Origin: Episyrphus balteatus
Taxonomy: Eukaryota > Arthropoda > Insecta > Diptera > Syrphidae
Assembly: GCF_945859705.1 (NCBI RefSeq)
Contig: NC_079136.1
Coordinates: 96,657,120 to 96,721,119, forward strand
Direction: 5' to 3'
DNA length: 64,000 nucleotides
Within the stretch, counting starts at the first letter, position 1. The number at the start of each line of letters is the position of its first letter. Of the stretch, positions 44,909-56,092 are shown one piece after another. Made by a program: the position numbers and the translations under genes. The notes under the pieces were generated by a model. It saw nothing but the letters and a program-made list of their open reading frames with translations. It had not been told where the DNA came from and did not search any database.

Positions 44909-47241
44909 CTTTACAACTTTTTCGTGTACAATTTTGTTTTAGAATAAGTCATTTCGGAAATAACACCGAAATAAGTCCGAAAAATACAAAAACAAAATCT
45001 GTCCTGTCTCAATGGTGGAAGTTACCGTCACGTAACGCATATAGATCGTTCATCGTAATTGGACTTTTATTGACTCGTTGAAATAGCATAAAATTCAGCT
45101 GAGCTGTACAAATTAAAAAAAAAAAATACACTTAAACATACGTGTATTTTTTATGGAAAGGGCAAGTGCTAAGCCTTAATTTGAAGGGTTCAAATTTTTT
45201 GGGAATTTTTTTGTTGGGTATTTCCAACAAAATTTAGAAAAGGGAATGAAAAAAAAGCACCCTACTTTGGTACATGTACAAATACAGTACTAATAACTTA
45301 AGTTTTATCGAATAATAATAATAAACCTTCCAAAGGCTAGGTCATATTTGCTAGATAACCTTTCTCTACAAATATTTTTACCTAATAAACATTTTAACTT
45401 ATTATCAAATAAAAAATCCTATCTTATCTAAGACCTTGATAAAAATTACTTAAGAATTTCTTAAGAGGGAAGGTTTAATTTTTGAATTTCAAAAATTCTA
45501 ATCAAACCGGCCTTATTGCAAGACCTCTCATCATCAAAACTTTGATAATTTCAATTAAGCAATTTACTTTATAACGTTCATCCATAAAAGCTAAACTTCT
45601 AAACATACACATAAACAGCAACAACAACTCTAAATTAAACTATTAACTAGACAGGAAATTAAATTCGTTTCTGGTTGTTAAACAATTGCACAATAAAACT
45701 GAATTTAGATCACATGCTTCTTTAAAACAAATTAGAATTTTAGTACAACAACAACACACATCGCGTGTATATGAGTATTGGTATGTAAGTACATAGTATA
45801 TTATCTTGTTACTGAATGAATTGCGTTTTTGTTTAGTTTTCGTACAAAAACTTATGCATACTGCGAAGGGAAGAGCAAAAAACAGTGTTCACCAACAATT
45901 ATTATTCCAACTGAATATTTGATTTAGAAACAAAATAAAAACAACATTACACCCAGTTCAATGTCACTGGAATGAATTGAATTAAATTGAACGTCGAGAA
46001 TAATTAAAACGCGCACTTTAAAAAAAAAAAAAAAACATTAAACATTAAATGTGATTAATCACTTTGAATTCCATACAGAATAAATAGAAAAATCTTCACG
46101 ACAAACGTGGGTTTCGCTAATTTGTTTTGATTTATTTATTTATTTTTTTTTTTTGCAATGAAAACTTTCTCGGTATTTGTGTTATAATTGTTTTCATAGA
46201 GAAAACAACAACAAATCAAAAATAAATTAGTAATATTATTTTACTGGCTTTTATCTATTTCATTCACAAGAATTAATTTAATATTCAATTATACATTCGT
46301 ACATTATTATAGATTCAATTATTATGGAATAATCGTAAACATGACATCGCGTTCTACCGTATTTGCGGCTGCTTAATGAGTCTTAGACAAGTTTGTTTAT
46401 TTCAAAGCAATGGTTTAATTTTTTTACTATTATTTTTTATTTGTTTCATTTTTTTGTTATTTCTTTGCAACAGAGATGTATGACATATTCGAGTAACGCG
46501 TAATAACCAACTGAATCTTCCATAGAGATGTGCCTCTTCGGACATAAAAAAATGTGTACAGCAGAAGCAGCAGCAGCAGCAATGGGTAATTGTTGTCAGG
46601 TTCGGGAAACCACTTTTCCTCTTCTTCTCATAGTCAATTCCATTTGATGGTGGGATTAAAAGGTGCGGCGTATGGCAAGTATGGTTACCACTTTTTTTAG
46701 TTTTGTTTTTCAAAGTGCATATGGGTGATATTATCGTTTCGAGTGATATCTGTTTTGGTAACTTATCATATTGAATCTTTCAATTGCAAAAATAACATCT
46801 TTTGAGAACGTTATAATTTTTACTTGCTCTGTAGAAGGCAAGTATTGGTATGATGTCGAAAAAAGAATTTTAGGTTTTAATCAAAATCAACATTACAATG
46901 ATGGAGAAGTCACCCAACTCCGTCCTTCTGTGCGTCCGTCCATCCATCTGTACACATTTAATTGCCTAAACGGGTGGACGAATTTTCTTCAAATTTGGTA
47001 CAGATGATTTTTATAGAACTCTGAAAGTTGTTTTTTATTGTATTGTTTTTTTTTTTATATATCTCGCTTAGAATGTATACCTCCCATACAAATTTTTCAA
47101 GTTATAGCAAATTACTCGAAAACCGCTAGTAAGTAATTTCGGATGTAACAAATTTTTCGTTTCGGAAAAAACATGTAATTTGGGGTGTATTTAATTCATA
47201 GACACTGTTTAAGCAATTGTCGCTAGAGCTTTAATGAGGAG
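44909..47241. other. Noncoding stretch upstream of Csk exon 1
   Basis: No gene seen. It includes an inverted pair aaaccttcc/ggaaggttt near 45326 and 45466. A repeat-like block at 46905-47135 (tccgtccatccatctgtaca, then atatctcgctt) partly matches 12602-12690. The Cys-rich minus frame at 46402-46713 is the reverse of a CAG tract and not credible. Confidence 0.4.
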
Positions 47242-47460
47242 TCCGAAAAAAGTAGTGACGTCAGCTAACTTTGAATGCAGTATTGAAGAGGGTACAATTC
47301 TCACTCACATATTTCCAATCCAGTCGTTCTCGAGATATTGAGACTAATGCGTTTTTCAAAATGGCAAACGCCCCACAAGACCAAACAATACGCAAACTGA
47401 GATTTGTACTCAAGATAAATACTGCATTCAAACTTAACTGGCGTCACAACTTTTTTCGGA
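47242..47460. repeat. MITE with ~42-bp terminal inverted repeats
   Basis: tccgaaaaaagtagtgacgt then cagctaactttgaatgcag at the left pairs with ctgcattcaaacttaactgg then cgtcacaacttttttcgga at the right. 219 bp. Confidence 0.75.
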
Positions 47461-47907
47461 TTTTTCCCTGAGTGTAACTTTGTACAATGTACATCTTAAA
47501 ATTGCAATTTGTCAATAAAAATCTTCAAAGCCGAAGTCGGGTTGGACAACCAAATACGTCTTTAGTCATCATAATTACATCAAATCAACCTGTCCCAAAT
47601 CAATGCGAAGATCTTATCTCCAATCCGTTGCACAAAATTTAATAAAGAATCTTCGAGGCAGCCATCGTGAACACGAGGATTGAACTCTTAAAAACTGACT
47701 GGGTTAATTTTTCAAGAAAGCAACTGTAAACTTTTTTTTTTTTCTTTTTTCATATTTTAAAAGAAAACAAAGTTCAAATAAAGTTACTTAAAAGAAAGGC
47801 AGATATTTTCAAACAAGCTCTTTAACCGTTTTATTTTTATTAGGAACTTAATCAGCATCATAACTTTCCACGTTAAATTTCAATAATAAAATCTATATAA
47901 TATATAT

Positions 47908-50389
47908 AGTAGAGTAACTAAAGCAAATTACACTGGTCAACAAGGTTTTTGTTACAGACACCAAAATATACTTTTCTATAGGTTTTTTGGGTGCTGAGCT
48001 CGAATCCGAAGTCAGAACAATTCTACCACATCACGTTTTTGAGATAATCCCGTTAGAAAATCGAAAATGAAGCTTTTTTACCAATTTTCGAGATTATTTC
48101 TTAGCTTTTGGTTATTTGTTTTAAATAAATTTGTAACGGTTTCTAATAGAACTAAATCTTGTCTTTCTAAGTCCGTTTAAATCTTTTAAAAATCTCTTAT
48201 CTTCTTTGAGAAATCTGAAATTGAAATCAACGTGTTTGGTATATCTCATATTTATTTGCTTTTAATAGTAAATCTCGAAATGTTCTTTGCCAATCGCTTT
48301 CAAATTTTGACACAACGTTTCATTTACATTCCAGTAAGTTCTTATCTTGTTTTTAACAAGAAAAAAAATTATATTTTTCTCACTAGTAATTATTTAGTAT
48401 AAGTATCTGACACGGTCACGCTTTGATGTATCTCACTGCGATTCACCACCTTCGCAAATATAAAAACTTGCAAGATTCTAAATGGAACGTTGTGTCGAAA
48501 TTTGAAAGCGATTGGCAAAGAACTTTTCGAGATTCGCTATTAAAAGTAAATAAACATGAGATATACCAAACACGTTGATTTCAATTTCAGATTTCTCAAA
48601 GAAGATAAGAGATTTTTAAAAGATTTAAACGGACTTAGAAAGACAAGATTTAGTTCTATTAGAAACCGTTACAAATTTATTTAAAACAAATAACCAAAAG
48701 CTAAGAAATAATCTCGAAAACTGGTAAAAAGCGGCATTTTGGATTTTTTAACGGGATTATCTCAAAAACGTGATGTGATAGAATTTTTTTGACTTCGGAT
48801 TTGAGCTCAGCACACCAAAATCCTATAGAAAAGTATACCTTGGTTTCTGTAACAAAAAAAAAGTTTAATTTTGTTGACCAGTGTTATTAGGGAACCCGGC
48901 CGAACAGCTCTGATTTTGACGATTTTTTTTTTTCAAACGTAGGTAATTAAAAATACTTTAAAGTCTATAGATTAAAAATTGCCGGTGTTGCCGTATTATT
49001 TTTTAAAATTAAAATTAAATTTTTTTTTAACAAAACCATTTTGTTTGCTTAAATTTCATAAAACAAATGATAGCAAAAGATTCTCTAGGTAATTTAAGGA
49101 AAATATATAAAAGGCAGTAAGGGACAATCTTCCATCGTTCAAGCGATAAATGCAATTTTCTAACATTCTGACCTCAATCACAAAAAAAATATTTTGAAAA
49201 CAACGGCAACACCTACAATATTTTAAGATACATTTTTAAAAAGCCAGAAGCTCATTCTTATCTCTTGAATTTAAATCCACTAAATTTGATCAAGACTTTT
49301 TGAAAAAAATGGTCCTCAAACTCAGAATTAAAAAAAAAAAATGTTATTAGAAAAATTTAAAATGACTTTTTTCCAAACTTTTTCTAATAAAATATGAATT
49401 TATTTAAAAAAAAATGTTTGGCCATAAATATTATCAGTTGAATTTCGAAGCAAAAAAGGTAAAATATATCACACTTTTGAAAAAAAAATGAAAAATTACT
49501 TCAATTTCAATGTTTTTTTTTTTTATTAAAACTGAATTTTTGCATTGAAATAATTAATTTTCTCAAAGACTGTGGTAAATAGGAACTTTAAATTTTTGCT
49601 ATTTAACTTTCAACAGTAAGGGTTATTAAATGAATAAAAAATAATTTTATGTTTAGATGTTGAACTTTAAAAAAAAATAAGTTACATTTTTTTTCAAAAC
49701 TTTTATTAAAAAAAGTTCTTTGAAAATAAAATACTTTTTAATTTTGTTCATAAACCGTAATACATATTGACATTTCCTTTTATAATTTGAAATCATAATA
49801 AATGCGTCCAAAAAAATTTGAAAATAAATGCATTTTATATTACGACCAAGTTTAAAAAACGACATGTTAAAATTTTTTCAATAATTTTTTTTTTTTCAAA
49901 AATCTGAGTTCAATTACCATTCTTTTAAAAGCCGTTCATTCAATTAACTTAATTTTAATTTTACATATATGACTAAGCTTCTAGCTTTTAAAAAATGTAT
50001 ATTTGAATATTGTAGGTGTTGCCGTTGTGTTCAAATATTTTTTTTTGTGTTTGAAGTCAATTAATAAGAAAATTGCATCTATTGCTTGAACTATGGAAGA
50101 TTGTCCCTCACTCCCATATATTTTTTTTCCTTGAATTTCCTAGACAATCTTTTGGCATCAGTTAATTTATGAAATTTAAGAAAAATTTTTGAAAAAAATT
50201 TGTTTTTGTTCACAAAAATCTTCAATTAAATTTAAAAAATCAAAACGGCAACACCGGCAATTTTTAATCTATAGACTTTAAAGTTTTTTTAATTACCGAC
50301 GTTTGAAAAAAAAGATCATCAAAATCTAAGCTGTTCCGCCGGGTTCCCTAATATTGCCAATTTTTGAGCTTTAGTTACTCCACTAATAA
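47908..50389. mobile_element. Composite foldback element (gggaaccc family), carrying a second palindrome
   Basis: Outer ends tagtagagtaactaaagc (47908) and gctttagttactccacta (50389) are inverted. Inside, 48888-50350 is a large palindrome with tagggaaccc/gggttcccta ends and arms containing attgccggtgttgccg and its reverse complement. The 953 bp palindrome 47931-48883 lies between the outer left end and this one. The fragment at 4848-5019 is a relative and shows that the outer ends belong to the element. No transposase. Confidence 0.7.
47931..48883. mobile_element. Foldback (palindromic) element, 953 bp, TTA-flanked
   Basis: Ends cactggtcaacaa and ttgttgaccagtg are inverted. The arms are near-identical and meet close to 48410 with little spacer. 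The trinucleotide TTA flanks both ends (47928-47930 and 48884-48886), matching a PIF/Harbinger-type TWA duplication. The arms include acatcacgtttttgag and cgaaatttgaaagcgattgg blocks. No gene. Confidence 0.85.
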
Positions 50390-51129
50390 TATATATAATA
50401 AGTTCTATATTTTTTTTAAGTGGCAACCATGTTTGCAAGTTTCTTTTTATTCTTTTTTTTTGGTTACTCTTTTGCAAAAGGTTTGCCAGACTTTATTGTT
50501 TTGTTTTTTATTTTTGTTTTGTATAGAATAACCAAGGGTTGATTAGAGTCTATTTTTGTTTTGTTTCCGAATATTTACATGACAATAGTATAACAAAACG
50601 GTTTGACCCCATGCCGTTGAATGATGACACATTATTAAAACCTAATGAGTACATTGCTCTGCAGGCTATTCATGTGTCATGGTCAAATATATTTTATAAA
50701 CAATGAACAAATTATTTTTGTTACCTCTAAACTGAGTAGAAGGCATATAATTTTAATGCAATTTTGAATTTCGATGAATTGTTGGTGGTTTTTTGATAAA
50801 TATAAGCTTTCAATGTGTCAATAAAATTTTATTAATAGAGTTTTTTTATCAGGGTTAATCGATGCGAATTCTTACTTCCTAAAGCAAATAATTTTGAGTA
50901 GCCATTGCCTCTGTTTAATTTTACTTCAAATTACATTTCGAAGCCGAACAACCAGCGGAGGCTCTAAAGAGATGTATAGATGATCGGGCAAAAAAAAACC
51001 TAAAAAACCACGACGCCTACTACGGTAACTGCTGCCGGCAATTGCGCCTATTTGGATGCGAATTCATCGTAGGAGACGACTTGGGCGGAATTTTTTGAGC
51101 TTAATCCAATCAGCGAGAGCCTAATCACG

Positions 51130-51361
51130 ATACGAATCAGGGCGAAATTCGGCGACATAAGCTTGATTTGCGCTCACGGCATCAAAGAATCTTGGTACCT
51201 ATGATATTAAAATGTTTCTGGTTGATTTCAATGTCAAGCTAGAAAGAGAAGGAAACTTTGGGGAAATCGGAAAGCATAGCCTGCACCACACCACGTCCAA
51301 TAACAGATTTAGGCTAGTCGACTTTGTTGAAGGGCAAAATGTTGTCAAAGCCAGTACGCGA
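51130..51361 (+). pseudogene. LINE endonuclease-domain fragment (non-LTR retrotransposon)
   Basis: Two reading blocks in different frames: IRIRAKFGDISLICAHG (51130-51180) and DFNVKLEREGNFGEIGKHSL then HHTTSNNRFRLVDFVEGQNV (51224-51361). These match the order of the exonuclease/endonuclease/phosphatase fold in LINE ORF2 proteins (AKFxxISLICAHAP...LGDFNAKxGRE). The sequence between them is deleted and shifted. Upstream bases from about 50940 may belong to the same element. No reverse transcriptase is present, so it is a dead fragment. Confidence 0.75.
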
Positions 51362-51661
51362 TAGGCCTTTGCCTGCCAAGTCGACCGTTTTGAGCAACAC
51401 CTAATGTGAAATATCAGGGCACTAAAAAGCTTGACATTCAAAGAGATAGAACAATACAAATGTGTGAGTTCCTTGGATTATTTCGAACCTACAAACAATC
51501 GAATAAAAATAACATTTCTAACAATATAAATTTTATTTTATCACATATATTTACAAAATTTAAAACAAGTTTTTTAATGTTTGTATTTTATGAACTTTTA
51601 TTAATTTGAAAAATCAGCTGATGTAATGATAACACTGGTGAATTCACATATACAAAAGGAA

Positions 51662-52576
51662 GTCAAAAGATGATCAATCTTTTTCTCCTTTGTCAATTTT
51701 TTTCATTTTTCCTATCGAAAAGAAAGAATTGAAATCTGAATATTATTTCTATAACTGCAAAAGTTTGCATTTAATTTTACAAGTGCAGATTTCAATTATT
51801 ATTACTTTCATCAAACTGCATAGATATTTACATTTTCGATTTTCTATCAATAATTGAAATAGACTTCAAGCATAAATGAAATTATGTAAACAAGATATCA
51901 TTGACCGGTGTCTACTTTCTTTATGCACTTGCATATACCTTGTACATACAAATAAATACAAACAGATAAACAAAAAAAACCAACAATTATATTTGTTTGT
52001 CTATATATAGCATAATAGCCACCACAGTGGTCTATCTTATCGTTAATTAAGCAACACTTTGTCTGCCTGTCATTGCAGCAGTTGTTGAACGTACAAAAGA
52101 AAAGAAATAAATAAATAAAAATAAAATAGAGAAAAAAAAGTTTAAAATTTATTTCCATATAACATGCAACTTGACTTCACGTTTCACCATCATGCATCAA
52201 GCACCTCAACAAATTGAAGATGGTTTCAAAATTTCACTCTAAAATTCCATGCAAAGAAGAAGTGCAATATGCCAAAGAAAACAAAGAAGAAGCCGTAAAA
52301 TAGTTGTACTGGCTATGAAGTAGGCACTTCACTGTTGGTTATGGTTAGATTTTTAGTTTTTTTTTGAAACTGCTATCCCCACATTAGTTGCCGCTATGCG
52401 ACTTTATTTTAAAGTGTACCTATACTGATACCTATCACTGATTTTACTCTTAGGATCAGTTTTTCAAGTTAGTTAAATTAAAATAAGAGCTTATTCCAAG
52501 GTATTCTAAGGAATAAATCTTTCTTTTTTGTACTGATATTATTCTTTTGATATTTTAACTGATTATTAAAAAATCA
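51662..52576. other. Noncoding stretch
   Basis: AT-rich, no recognisable gene or repeat. The 86-codon minus frame at 51898 is hydrophobic by composition and carries no motif. Confidence 0.4.
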
Positions 52577-52670
52577 GAGGTCGAATCACGTCATACGTAC
52601 CAATTAAATAGAGACAGCGATAGTCAAAACGATAACTTATGATAGTAATCGTGTGCCGTGATTCGACCCC
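52577..52670. repeat. Hairpin MITE, ggggtcgaat family, copy 3 (short)
   Basis: gaggtcgaatcacgtcatac at the left and gtgtgccgtgattcgacccc at the right, with the aattaaatagagacagcgat centre also seen in copy 1. 94 bp, the shortest copy. Confidence 0.7.
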
Positions 52671-53964
52671 AGGGATCGAATCAAATGATTTAAATTAAAT
52701 TCCATTTTATCTATTTAATTTTGTATTACTTATTTGGTACCACATAAACACGAGCATATTGCTTTTATTTCAATAAATAATGAATAACCTTTTCAAATCC
52801 TTCCACGGCAACCCTGTACCTGTCGCAATGGCTCTCTTTGTACAATACGTGACAAACAAACGAAAATGGGCGAAAGGTAGTTTTTCTACTTCAAATTTAT
52901 CAATGACCTAGGTACCACCATACAACCCGAAATTCAAATGAACTTTCGTTTTGTATTTACTTATTTCAGGTCGTTATTCCAATTCTATTGTCTTCCACAC
53001 GGGTTTTTTTTGTCTATATATTCATTTCCGGCAAAATGCATTCATTATTACGGAAATTCCGCACCTTCCAATCTCATTTGTTTGCCTTTGACAAAAAAAT
53101 CGCTTCTTTTTTTTCATTCATATCAAAAAATGTGCCTATGTGCACATACAAACATATGTGTGTACGCAGCAAAAGGAAATCTAGACCATCAAGGACGGAA
53201 CAAAAAGGAAGTTGAAAACAAAAGACAAAACAAAAAATAAATATATACATTATAAGGTACACATTTCTATGTCCTTCTAGCTTACCAACCACAAGAAATG
53301 AGTAGAATGGTAAAGAAAAGAATCGGAATGTAAAAAAAAAAAAACAAAAAGAACAAACAGAACTTGCTCAACAAAAGTTACGAGTTTATTTTTTGCGTGT
53401 ATGCTGTGAGTAGATCGCAAAAATGCAGAAAACTCTTCTTTTTTTTTGCTTATTCTTCATAGACAAAGATAACGATGATGGCGTTGAAGAATGTGGCAGC
53501 GATGAATCAACTCTCAGAATTTCTGACATGTGCTAATAATAGATTTTATACTGCGGGCAGTATTGCCAAATGCAAAACTTCGAATACATGTATTCTGCTG
53601 TTAACTGAACAACTGGAAACATGAGATTCCAATTAAACTTTCAGTTTTCGGATGGAAAAGAAAAGTAATTCCAAATTCATGGTTATTTATTTATAGGTAA
53701 ACGATAGTAACATAAGCATAATACATATCATTTTCCTTTAATTCATTATAAAAACTTCACATTCTCCCATAAAAATGTGGAATTATTTGACTCGTTAGAT
53801 AGATTATTTTACACCATAGAGCCAGGTTTTGGATGGGCTTATGCAATTTATTTTTGGCAAAGTTATCTTTCATTTAATTATTTTCAAATAACAGATGAGT
53901 AAAGATATATCTTCTACGGATCCAAGAAGAATATCTACTTCCACTGATTTGAAATTTAAGTTAA

Positions 53965-54402
53965 TGTCGTTTTCCAAAATTATGGGAGTGAATCACTCCT
54001 TTTTCGTGCAATTTTGGAATTTGTTCACGAAGAATTTGACAAGTGGAGTGATTTGACGTTTGCTTTGCATGTGTTTGTAATACGAAATAATGAATAAAAT
54101 AATAACACAATCTTTTAAATTCACTTTTAGTGATTTTTTACAATACTTTATTGAATTTTTTTTGTAAATAAGTATAATTTCCCTAAAAAAAAAAGTTAAA
54201 ACAACCACCCAACAATTTGACAGTCAGTCCATGAAGTCAAATGTAGAAGTATTGGTAATCACTCCGTCACTCCTTCAAAATTTTGGGAGTGAAGAATTCA
54301 CTCCAAAAATTCACTCCTTTTTCAATTTTGGAATTTGAAATCACTCCTTTCGGAGTGATTATATAGCTAGGAGTGTCACTCCTTGAATTTTGGAAAACGA
54401 CA
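53965..54402. mobile_element. TAA-flanked MITE, copy 2 (uninterrupted)
   Basis: TGTCGTTTTCCAAAAT at the left and ATTTTGGAAAACGACA at the right, flanked by TAA (53962-53964 and 54403-54405). The sister copy at 11453-11991 carries a hairpin insertion. Internal ggagtgaatcactcc words recur in both orientations. Confidence 0.8.
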
Positions 54403-54762
54403 TAAATAATCCAATTATGAATGAACCTTTTTGGTTCTTTGTTGTCATGCAGAAATGAGAACTTTAACAAATTGTAATAAATGTTGCATTTTTTCACAGG
54501 TTTTTTTTTGTATTTCCTATTTTGCTTCGAAAATATGTCAGTGAACATGATTAGTGTGCCATACTTATAACACTTTTTTTTGTACATATTTTACTTCTTG
54601 ATACTTATTATAAGCTTTTTTAAAGGACATCATATCCAGATATCTTTTGTCTCATTCGGCCCAGCAAAACGTTGGTAATATGAAAAACTGTAGGCATACT
54701 TTGTATAAGAAAATATGTGGCTTAAAAAATTCCCAACAACATCGTATTGTAACGATGAATAA

Positions 54763-55107
54763 GTCAGCTATTACATGAAGCCTCAAGAGGCGCGCCTCTT
54801 TTCAAAACTAATGAGTGCAAAAGAGAAAGAAGATAAAACAAAAAATTATCCGACCGGAGAGTCGTGGGCCAAAATTCTGAGACTCTTTTTTGACGTTTCT
54901 TTTTCCACTCTTTCTTTTTTCAGCATTCCCTTTCATTTCTTTTTGCTTCTTGGTGGAATACAACAACAACAATACTTAAATCAAAAGAGAAATGTCAAAT
55001 TTGAGTCTTTGACTCAAGAGGCATCGTGTACGCGCCTCACAGAATGATTATCAAAAGAAAATTCGAAAAAAGAGTCAAGCCTCTTGAGGCTTCATGTAAT
55101 AGCTGAC
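54763..55107. repeat. TAA-flanked MITE, 345 bp
   Basis: The ends gtcagctattacatgaagcc and ggcttcatgtaatagctgac are perfect inverted repeats continuing through tcaagaggc. TAA flanks both (54760-54762 and 55108-55110). The 90-codon frame inside (54775-55047) is incidental. Confidence 0.8.
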
Positions 55108-55188
55108 TAACTGAACTACTTTTAAGATAAATGTCTGAACACACTACCTACTACTGCAAAGGTAGAAGAAGACAAGGTATGATCATTA

Positions 55189-55493
55189 GGCCGTGTGTGA
55201 ATTGCGTTAAATAGTTATAAGTAGTGTAAAATTTTTGACACTATTGAGGTGAACAAACAAATTTCAGCTGTATTGCTTATTGTTTAGTATTTTTCTCTGC
55301 TTCTTTTTTGCCATGAAACTCCTTTTTACTAAAAAAAAAAATCAAAACAAAACCAACTGCAAAAAAAATTTTACCTAATTTAACCAGGTCCCAGAGCCCA
55401 TAAAATTTTTAACACGTAAACATTTTGTATTCACCTCAATAGTGTCAAAAATTTAACACGGTGTTAACTATTAAACGCAATTCACACACGGCC
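55189..55493. repeat. TTA-flanked MITE, 305 bp
   Basis: ggccgtgtgtgaattgcgtt at the left and aacgcaattcacacacggcc at the right are perfect inverted repeats. TTA flanks both ends (55186-55188 and 55494-55496). Inner pair: gacactattgaggtga and tcacctcaatagtgtc. Confidence 0.85.
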
Positions 55494-55698
55494 TTAGAGT
55501 CGCCATTTTACAAAATGGAGTAATAAGTTTTTGACGTTTAATTTGGCAAAGTCAAAAGCAACAACAATTTCCAAGACAAATTTGTTTACAATAACAATTT
55601 CAATGGGCAGCTGTCAAAAACTTAAGTAGCCATTTTTAAGTTTTGACAGTTCTCGATACAGAGTTTTTTCTAATTATCATACCTTCTCTTTTTATACC

Positions 55699-55914
55699 AT
55701 GGACCCATACAAGTGGTGGTCAACACATACTACAAAATTTCCAATTTTGACAACATTTGCTAAAGTCTACCTTTCGTCTCCTGGGACAAGTGTTTACAGT
55801 AAAAGACAATTTTCCGAAGGAGGAATAGTCTACGAAGATAAACGTAATCGTTTACTACCAACAAATGCGGAACAAATAGTTTTCATTCACCACAACTGCC
55901 TTAGTAGATTATAA
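55699..55914 (+). pseudogene. hAT transposase C-terminal dimerisation fragment
   Basis: Seventy-one codons: DPYKWWSTHTTKFPILTTFA, then KVYLSSPGTSVYSKRQFSEG, then YEDKRNRLLPTNAEQIVFIH. This is the conserved hAT C-terminal (dimerisation) motif, usually DPLxWW...FPxLxxLAxxYLxIPxTSVxSERxFSxxG...KRNRLxPxNAE. The usual SER is SKR here. The catalytic N-terminal and RNase-H parts are missing, so it cannot move by itself. Confidence 0.85.
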
Positions 55915-55984
55915 GTACTAAAATTACAATTTTTTAATAAAACACACATTTTGGTATAATAATTTATGTCTTTTTTCTTCTCCA

Positions 55985-56092
55985 TTTGGTATTCGGTATT
56001 CGGCCGAATAGTTAAACTATTCGGCCGAATACCGAATACCAGAAAGATAGGCCGAATACCGAATAGTGGCCGAATGTTCGCGGCATCTCTAC
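55985..56092. repeat. Terminal repeat region of the hAT element
   Basis: Tandem and inverted ggtattcggccgaat words form a strong hairpin (ggtattcggtattcggccga / its complement) followed by cggcatctctacc. Position just downstream of the hAT transposase tail suggests it is that element's 3' end. The terminal base is inferred. Confidence 0.55.

Noticed and set aside
46402..46713. 103-codon minus-strand frame with a run of cysteines
   Set aside because: The Cys run is the reverse reading of a CAG/CAA-type tract (46556-46582); no domain, no start context, composition explains the open frame.
54775..55047. 90-codon plus-strand frame
   Set aside because: It lies wholly inside a 345-bp TAA-flanked MITE and starts within its terminal repeat.
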